Positions 58,918 to 64,000 of a stretch of 64,000 bases of DNA are shown here, in pieces. The notes beneath the pieces are model-generated. The model was not told the DNA's origin, made no database searches, and was given only the letters and a program-made list of their open reading frames with translations. Each line of letters starts with the position of its first letter. Positions within the stretch are counted from its first letter, which is position 1. The stretch spans positions 1 to 64,000 of the IMG/VR virus record IMGVR_UViG_3300009703_004110; one strand, written 5' to 3'. A program made the translations under genes and the position numbers. The DNA comes from a virus.

Positions 58918-59124
58918 CTAGTCCTCTGCGTTAGTCTCCTCTATGACTTCTGCTTCGGCATCTTCGTCAGCTTGTGACTGATAAGGATCGACGCCCTTAT
59001 CAGTATCTGACACTAAATCATCAATTCCATATCTCATTAACTTCTTAACCTTAGCCAGTTTCTTAGTAAAACCACCAAGCGGTCTTTTAAACACTTTTGT
59101 TTCGCCATTCTTTTTGAATGCCAT
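58918..59124 (-). CDS. Hypothetical 68-aa protein
   Basis: The N-terminus is basic (MAFKKNGETKVFKRPLGGFT) and the C-terminus very acidic (EDAEAEVIEETNAED). The polarised charge suggests a small nucleic-acid or assembly accessory protein. No family is recognised. Confidence 0.55.
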   Translation of the reverse strand: MAFKKNGETKVFKRPLGGFTKKLAKVKKLMRYGIDDLVSDTDKGVDPYQSQADEDAEAEVIEETNAED

Positions 59125-59141
59125 TTTATCTCCACCTATAT

Positions 59142-59528
59142 TTAGGTTGCTTCATCTAGATTATAGATGATTTGCCACTTTAATCTATCAGAAACTTCTT
59201 CGCTCTTTAATATTTCTTCAACTCCGCCGCTAACGCCAAGCTCTTGACATATCTCTGCAACCACTTCTGGCGGTATATCTGCCATCTGTCTACCTAGAGA
59301 GTCTATCTGTCCTTTAAGATTGCCTATTATTTTAACAGCATTTTGAACAGTCGCCTTTTGTAGATCTTTTTTAGTGATCCCGGGGTCCAATTCGGTCGGA
59401 ATAGTGTATGGCACAGACTCTAAAGTCTTCTCCATGCCCCAAACATTTCGCTTGATAATATTTCTTTTATCTGAGCGATTTATTCGGTCCCTTCTATTCT
59501 GTTCTATTTGGTCCTTAGTTAGCTTCAA
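59142..59528 (-). CDS. Hypothetical 128-aa protein
   Basis: The N-terminus is basic (RRDRINRSDKRNIIKRNVWG) and the C-terminus helical with GVEEILKSEEVSDRLKWQII, then YNLDEAT. The last part resembles the YNLD/YHLD C-terminal module of other small proteins here. It overlaps the epimerase gene by 14 nt. Confidence 0.55.
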   Translation of the reverse strand: MKLTKDQIEQNRRDRINRSDKRNIIKRNVWGMEKTLESVPYTIPTELDPGITKKDLQKATVQNAVKIIGNLKGQIDSLGRQMADIPPEVVAEICQELGVSGGVEEILKSEEVSDRLKWQIIYNLDEAT

Positions 59529-60423
59529 GCAGCCTCCTCATACCATCCTCAAATGATATATTCGGATTATACCCAATTGCTTTTAATTTTGAGATACTTG
59601 CCTGAGATCTCATAACGTCACCCGGTCTTTTATCTGCGTATATGGCCGGCGGTGCACCAGATAATTTATGAACTTTATTTATAGTTATCCTATCTTCGCA
59701 CCCTACATTGAACGCCTCACCATCAAACCTACCTTGATGTATTGCCACCAAAATGTTCGCTTGGACCACGTTGTCTACGTAACAAAAGTCTCTGTATTGT
59801 TCACCGTTCCCATATATCGTTGGCCTTCTGTCGGTCTTGGCACAATTTATAAATGCCGGAATAACCGCAGCATATGGGGAGTCGTGTCTCTGTCTCGGCC
59901 CAAAGACATTAAAGTATCTTAGGGACACCGTATCTAATCCGTAAATCTTAGAGTATAGCTTGCAGTATTGCTCTCCCATAGTCTTGTGCATAGCGTAAGG
60001 AGATTTCGGATTACAGTCCTTGCTCTCTGGCGTTGGTTGAACTAGTGTACCACCATAGATAGATGATGAGGATGAGAATACCACCCTCTTTACTCCATTC
60101 TGCCGAGCAGCCTCTAAGATGTTAATAGTGCCTGTAACGTTTACATCATGTGTGCCTACCGGATTCTCTATTGACTTAGGAACTCCCGGGTGAGCAGCTA
60201 AGTGAAAGACAATGTCCGGCTTCTCCATTGAGAATATTTGATACATCCTCGGTAAGTTTTCGATACTAACTTTTAAAACATTGATGTCGAAATAATTCAG
60301 ATTTGATTCCAAGCCTGTGGATAAGTTGTCGACAACTACGACTTCATGCCCTTTATCCACAAGTTTATCCACAAGGTGGCTGCCAATAAAGCCCGCTCCG
60401 CCCGTAACTAACGCTTTCATCAA
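59515..60423 (-). CDS. NAD-dependent sugar epimerase/dehydratase (GalE/WbpP-like)
   Basis: This 302-aa extended SDR has the Rossmann start GGAGFIGSHLVDKLVDKG, the active-site SSSSIYGG and YAMHK (Tyr/Lys), and YFNVFGPRQ. Reaction: likely C4 epimerisation of a UDP-sugar. It belongs to the glycan pathway with the dehydrogenase and dehydratase genes. Three perfect DnaA boxes (60316-60373) fall in its 5' part. It overlaps the upstream 130-aa gene by 4 nt. Confidence 0.88.
   Translation of the reverse strand: MMKALVTGGAGFIGSHLVDKLVDKGHEVVVVDNLSTGLESNLNYFDINVLKVSIENLPRMYQIFSMEKPDIVFHLAAHPGVPKSIENPVGTHDVNVTGTINILEAARQNGVKRVVFSSSSSIYGGTLVQPTPESKDCNPKSPYAMHKTMGEQYCKLYSKIYGLDTVSLRYFNVFGPRQRHDSPYAAVIPAFINCAKTDRRPTIYGNGEQYRDFCYVDNVVQANILVAIHQGRFDGEAFNVGCEDRITINKVHKLSGAPPAIYADKRPGDVMRSQASISKLKAIGYNPNISFEDGMRRLLEAN
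60316..60373. promoter_or_regulatory. Cluster of three consensus DnaA boxes inside the epimerase gene
   Basis: TTATCCACA is found on the plus strand at 60353-60361 and 60365-60373 and its reverse complement at 60316-60324, all perfect. Two stem from a repeated LVDK coding unit, so chance is possible. Confidence 0.4.
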
Positions 60424-60812
60424 TAGTCCTTGTTGATAAGTACATCTAAATTGTAAGTTAAAATATTTCTAATGTCTTCATTTTCAGAAGTCAGTAGATC
60501 TTCTAAAGCATTGTTACCATAACAATTCTCATACTCTTTAACTTTGTTTAGAAGAATAAAGACCAGAAAGTCTTCAATTTTAAATTGATACTTAAAATCC
60601 TTTTTCATTTTCATTGCAATAAACTCTTTGATTTCTACTTCTATATTGTGCTCTATAGACGTCTGATCATAAACTGGACTAATGGCTGTATTCATATTTA
60701 CAGAAAATTGATCTGAGAAAAGATTTGGATTTAATATATCATTACATCCTATTAAACTCTCATATATATCTGCACTTTTTATTTCATCACTTATTTTTAT
60801 TCCATTGCTCAT
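60420..60812 (-). CDS. Hypothetical 130-aa protein with YNLD C-terminal module
   Basis: The C-terminus (ALEDLLTSENEDIRNILTY, then NLDVLINKDY) matches the FEEVF...YHLD module of the proteins at 3336-3653 and 35195-35704. The N-terminal part is hydrophilic, with a helix-rich EFIAMKMKKDFKYQFKIEDF. Its function is unknown. It overlaps the dehydrogenase gene by 26 nt. Confidence 0.6.
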   Translation of the reverse strand: MSNGIKISDEIKSADIYESLIGCNDILNPNLFSDQFSVNMNTAISPVYDQTSIEHNIEVEIKEFIAMKMKKDFKYQFKIEDFLVFILLNKVKEYENCYGNNALEDLLTSENEDIRNILTYNLDVLINKDY

Positions 60813-61623
60813 CTGACCCTCTCATTTTAATTTGCTCACTAACGCATGCTTCCAATACTTCATGTGGAGAATTGCACCCTTCCATGTATCGTAACAAAGC
60901 CTTGGTATCCTTTGGGAAACATGCGCCACCGTAACTTAGCAGTCCATCATGCCCAGGCACAAGTGTGTGCATTGGATTAATCCAGTTGTTTTGAAGCATG
61001 GCAGATCTTACTTTATCATATTCTGCGTGCGGAGTGGCCTCACACAATGCATATAGCTCATTAAAGAATTGCACCTTTATGGCATAAAAGGCATTACAGG
61101 ATAACTTCATTAATTCTGACTCTTCATAGGAAGGCGTGCTATACTTAGTATTGCTTCTCTTTAAAGTGAAGTGCTTAGTATATAACGACATTAATTCCTT
61201 AACATCACCATATGAACCGTCATCTTGATTTGGATGTCCAATAACAATATGCTTTTGTGTCTCGAAATCTTCTTTAGCTGTCCTTGCAGTTAAGAATTCC
61301 GGATTATGTACAATCCTAAGACCATAAGTATCTCTTAGCATTCTACAGGTTCCAGGTAGCACTGTGCTCTTGATAACTACTACACCACGATAATTCTCTA
61401 TAGACAAGAAGGAGCATACCTCATGTAAAGCGTGTAGGCTGAAGCCTTCAGATTTGTTATATAAGGTGGGAAGACATAGGAATGTTATATCAGTATCTAA
61501 CAATACCCTTGGATTAATGTATGACATTTTATATTTGTCATAGACTCTAATATCTTCTTTTACACTTGAGAAGTAATCAGCAATCGCTCCCCCAACATAT
61601 CCATATCCTGCTACACCTATCAT
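60787..61623 (-). CDS. UDP-glucose/GDP-mannose dehydrogenase-like protein, C-terminally short
   Basis: This 278-aa protein has the NAD-binding GVAGYGYVGGA, the STVLPGT and NPEFL motifs, and the catalytic Cys in GGACFPKDT. Full-length members have about 390-430 aa with a third domain at the C-terminus, missing here. It would oxidise a nucleotide sugar to a uronic acid, if active. It lies 3 nt after the GT29-like gene and is part of the glycan cluster. Confidence 0.82.
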   Translation of the reverse strand: MIGVAGYGYVGGAIADYFSSVKEDIRVYDKYKMSYINPRVLLDTDITFLCLPTLYNKSEGFSLHALHEVCSFLSIENYRGVVVIKSTVLPGTCRMLRDTYGLRIVHNPEFLTARTAKEDFETQKHIVIGHPNQDDGSYGDVKELMSLYTKHFTLKRSNTKYSTPSYEESELMKLSCNAFYAIKVQFFNELYALCEATPHAEYDKVRSAMLQNNWINPMHTLVPGHDGLLSYGGACFPKDTKALLRYMEGCNSPHEVLEACVSEQIKMRGSDEQWNKNK

Positions 61624-61626
61624 AAG

Positions 61627-62313
61627 TTACCTCAGTAATTCTTTTTTAAAGAATATCTCTTCCATTCTCCAGTCATGTTTTGAGATCAAAAATGTGTTTT
61701 TAATCTTTTCGACCTGACCAGTTCTGGGATTAACTAAGTTGTTTTCATTGTAATAATGAACCTGATTACCACCAAGATCTTTTCTTCTATTTTCTCTACA
61801 AAAGGAAAATCCGTATATTCTACTTGGGTCTAGCTTGCCATGTATACTCTTTAAAATAAATAGAGTTAATAGGCCGGTGCTGGGACAATGACCTAAAATC
61901 TTTGTTAACTCTAGTTCATACTTAATAGGAAAACAATCAAAATTAATGTTTTGCTCTCTAAAGTATTTTCTAGATTTTTCATTACGATCTTTCTTGGCTC
62001 TAATAACCACCATATCAAGGCTATCTAATATTTTCTTTTTTTGCTCAAAAGTATAAACCAGATGGTCATTAGTTCCGCGTATCCAGACATTAGTCTTTCT
62101 TCCATAATCGCGTCTAAATTTTTTATTTAACGAAAAATCATTAAATCTTATTATTAGATCATGACTATCTATTTTGTGCCCATGACGTTGACCAATTTCG
62201 CACGGGCTATTTCCCACGATACAATAATCTTTACGTTTTGAGAATAATTTCTCTATATTTGACATCCGCGGCCCCCACAAGTATTTTGTACTGCAGACTA
62301 TAATCATGCTCAT
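61627..62313 (-). CDS. GT29 sialyltransferase-like protein
   Basis: The start at ATG 62313 or 62265 is undecided. The core CIVGNSPCEIGQRHGHKIDS, then HDLIIRFNDF, looks like the sialylmotif L region. HCPSTGLLTLFILKS resembles the S motif, and HDWRMEEIFF fits the VS (His-x4-Glu) motif. It is about 228 aa. It would use CMP-sialic-acid-like donors. Other glycan genes flank it. The host side would need to supply the donor, since no CMP-sialate synthetase is visible. Confidence 0.72.
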   Translation of the reverse strand: MSMIIVCSTKYLWGPRMSNIEKLFSKRKDYCIVGNSPCEIGQRHGHKIDSHDLIIRFNDFSLNKKFRRDYGRKTNVWIRGTNDHLVYTFEQKKKILDSLDMVVIRAKKDRNEKSRKYFREQNINFDCFPIKYELELTKILGHCPSTGLLTLFILKSIHGKLDPSRIYGFSFCRENRRKDLGGNQVHYYNENNLVNPRTGQVEKIKNTFLISKHDWRMEEIFFKKELLR

Positions 62314-62322
62314 TTCAAATAC

Positions 62323-62898
62323 TTAATTTTTTGGGACGGCCTCTATTCTAAGCTCTCCCTTTTTTGTAGTCTCTATCCGAACGATATTGAAATATTCAGT
62401 GATAGCTCTAGTCCACCAATCTAAGTCTTTTACTGTGATATGAGAATTTCTACCATTCGGAAGAATCTTCCTAGAAAGCCTGGTGGATATTGTAAAGTAT
62501 GCTGCCATATTAGTTAGATAAGCAATATACTCTAAAGTCGTTTTAACTTTGTCCTCTTCGATATGCTCCATTACATCCATACAAACTACAAGATCTGCTC
62601 TGGATGGAAGACTTGAAAATGATTTAATACACGGATCAAAGTTGGATATCTTTAAATTCAATGGCTCATCTAAAATAAAGTCAGCTATTTCAAAGGCAAT
62701 AGAGAGGGTCGCCTTTCCGCATCCATAATCTAATAGGCTTTCTACATTATATCTGTCTATAATATCATGAACTGCTTTGAAATGCTTATAAGAGTGCCTG
62801 CCGTACGCCAGCCGGTTTATATGAAGGTCTTTATTTAACTGTCGTAACTCATCTGATACTAAAATACCAAGTTCTAGTTTCTGGCCATTTATTATCAC
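62323..62898 (-). CDS. SAM-dependent methyltransferase
   Basis: This 191-aa protein has a class I methyltransferase motif I (LLDYGCGKATLSIAF) and motif II-like SRADLVVCMDVMEHIEEDKV. It may methylate a sugar or other small molecule in the glycan pathway, judging from neighbours. Its start overlaps the upstream dehydratase stop by 4 nt. Confidence 0.8.
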   Translation of the reverse strand: MIINGQKLELGILVSDELRQLNKDLHINRLAYGRHSYKHFKAVHDIIDRYNVESLLDYGCGKATLSIAFEIADFILDEPLNLKISNFDPCIKSFSSLPSRADLVVCMDVMEHIEEDKVKTTLEYIAYLTNMAAYFTISTRLSRKILPNGRNSHITVKDLDWWTRAITEYFNIVRIETTKKGELRIEAVPKN

Positions 62899-63884
62899 TC
62901 TATCTCCGCAAGATCATTTTCATACATCTCTTTTAATAAGTCTTCACAACTATATGAAGGCTCCCAGCCAAGAACTTTCCTCGCCTTTGTCGCGTCACCC
63001 TTTAGAAAGTTAACCTCTGATGGCCTCATAAATCTTTCATCAACCCTGTAAACATCTTCGACCTTTAATCCGGCCAGATCCTCGCAGACGTACTTGAACA
63101 TTTCCCCAATGGACAGTGGGTTTCCTGTGGCAATTACATAATCATCCGGGACTTCTTGCTGTAACATCATCCATTGGGCCTCAACATAGTCCTTTGCGTG
63201 CCCTTCGTCACGGAAGGCTTCAAGGTTGCCCATTCTAACATGCTCCGCTAGACCACTTTTAACTGCCGCAATACCTTTGGTAATTTTTCTTGTTGCAAAG
63301 TCATGACCACGTCTTGGAGAGCTATGATTAAATAAGATGCCATTTGATGCATGTAATCCATACGCTTCTCTATAGTTAACTACAGCATAAAATGCCGCAG
63401 CCTTTGCTATGGCATATGGTGAACGAGGATGGAATCGGCTGTCTTCATTCAATCCCGCCTCTGGACAGTTAATACCACCAAATAACTCAGAGGTGCTAGC
63501 TTGATAGAACTTTGTGTGCGGTGACAACTGCTTAATCAAATCAAGCTGCATAATTACTGCCTCACCATCAACTCGGAAGGTTGTGATAGGCTCTTTGAAT
63601 GATTGACCAACGTGAGACATTGCGGCCAGATTGTAATATTCATCAGGCTGCCATTCGATCAGCAGCTTTCCAATAAAAGATGAATCTGTTATATCGGAAT
63701 AAAGCAGCTTAAAATTTTCATGCTTCAATATCTTCTCTAGATTCTCTAGTCCATTGTTAACAGACTTTCGCCTGGTTATTCCTATAACCGTGTATCCCTT
63801 CTTTAATAAAAATTCCGATAGGTATGAGCCATCCTGCCCTGCGCATCCGGTCACAATAGCCGTAAGGCTTTTACTTCTTTCCAT
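62895..63884 (-). CDS. gmd: GDP-mannose 4,6-dehydratase
   Basis: I chose ATG 63884 (GGAGATTATTA upstream), giving 329 aa. Motifs: TGCAGQDGSYL Rossmann start, ASTSELFGG, SPYAIAKAAA (Tyr/Lys), and NHSSPRRGHDFATRKI. Reaction: GDP-mannose to GDP-4-keto-6-deoxymannose, the first step to GDP-fucose, rhamnose or perosamine. It is followed by the methyltransferase and GT29 genes. The HNH gene fragment overlaps its start by 14 nt. Confidence 0.93.
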   Translation of the reverse strand: MERSKSLTAIVTGCAGQDGSYLSEFLLKKGYTVIGITRRKSVNNGLENLEKILKHENFKLLYSDITDSSFIGKLLIEWQPDEYYNLAAMSHVGQSFKEPITTFRVDGEAVIMQLDLIKQLSPHTKFYQASTSELFGGINCPEAGLNEDSRFHPRSPYAIAKAAAFYAVVNYREAYGLHASNGILFNHSSPRRGHDFATRKITKGIAAVKSGLAEHVRMGNLEAFRDEGHAKDYVEAQWMMLQQEVPDDYVIATGNPLSIGEMFKYVCEDLAGLKVEDVYRVDERFMRPSEVNFLKGDATKARKVLGWEPSYSCEDLLKEMYENDLAEIE

Positions 63885-64000
63885 TAATAATCTCCAATAA
63901 TAACTTTTTCCAAATCTCTCTATTAAAATTTGTTTTAGCATGGCAACTTCTACATAAAGTAATTAAATTAAGAACATTGTTATTAAACTTATCATAATCT
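63871..64000 (-). CDS. C-terminal end of an HNH endonuclease (partial)
   Basis: The gene runs off the right edge. The 43 codons visible read NVLNLITLCRSCHAKTNFNR then EIWKKLLLEIINGKK and stop (TAA at 63871-63873). LITLCRSCHAKTN is the typical HNH Cys/His end. The last codons overlap the gmd start. Probably another free-standing homing-type endonuclease. Confidence 0.7.
   Translation of the reverse strand, partial: DYDKFNNNVLNLITLCRSCHAKTNFNREIWKKLLLEIINGKK

Overview
The window looks like a piece of a large tailed-phage genome, probably a jumbo phage of a Gram-negative, likely proteobacterial host. Support for this: nearly all genes lie on the minus strand, packed with ATGA or short overlaps. 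The gene content is phage-like: a DnaB-type helicase with a DnaC-like loader, topoisomerase I, a UvsW-like helicase, PhoH, a B12-dependent ribonucleotide reductase, thymidine kinase, dUTPase, a T4-type lysozyme, tail-fibre modules and a tubulin/FtsZ homologue. Three inteins and several homing-type endonucleases are present. Capsid, terminase and portal genes are not in the window, so the phage assignment is inferred. No tRNA, rRNA or CRISPR array was recognised.

Layout. 1-2,560: a GC-rich island of small minus-strand genes (two lipoproteins, a membrane protein, unknowns) separated by five ~37-bp dyads, each carrying sigma-54 (-24/-12)-like half sites, plus an A-rich motif in front of each gene. 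2,580-2,910: AT-rich, gene-free DNA with an inverted repeat and ~20-bp-phased TTATCCATTGG-like repeats, a candidate replication origin. 3.0-5.7 kb: small unknown genes. 5.8-10.8 kb: proteins sharing an N-terminal module (an acidic protein, a superoxide dismutase-like protein, a 957-aa protein with three kinase-like domains). 10.9-16.8 kb: metabolic and small genes (YkuK/DUF458, an interrupted HAD phosphatase, A-type and Nfu-type Fe-S proteins, Nudix, CYTH, thymidine kinase) and an HNH endonuclease. 16.8-26.7 kb: topoisomerase I, fibre-like proteins, dUTPase, a zinc peptidase, a membrane serine protease and lysozyme. 26.7-32.7 kb: PhoH and class II RNR, both with inteins. 32.6-38.8 kb: a sigma-like factor, a diadenylate-cyclase-like protein and a SpoVR / YeaH / PrkA set. 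39-48 kb: replication (DnaB, loader, split helicase). 48-64 kb: lipid hydroxylase-like protein, tubulin homologue, giant 1,385-aa protein and a glycan cluster (glycosyltransferases, epimerase, UDP-sugar dehydrogenase, GT29-like sialyltransferase, methyltransferase, GDP-mannose dehydratase).

How it may fit together. DnaB, loader, helicase, topoisomerase, RNR, thymidine kinase, dUTPase and Nudix make a largely autonomous replication and nucleotide-supply set. Seven otherwise unrelated proteins (lysozyme, SOD-like, triple kinase, the 1,385-aa protein and others) start with the same helical module of about 30 residues, which I read as a possible capsid-packaging signal for proteins ejected into the host. 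The sigma factor / DAC / SpoVR-YeaH-PrkA block looks like a captured stress-signalling cassette. The glycan cluster could decorate virions or host surface. These functional links are inference from sequence motifs and gene order only.
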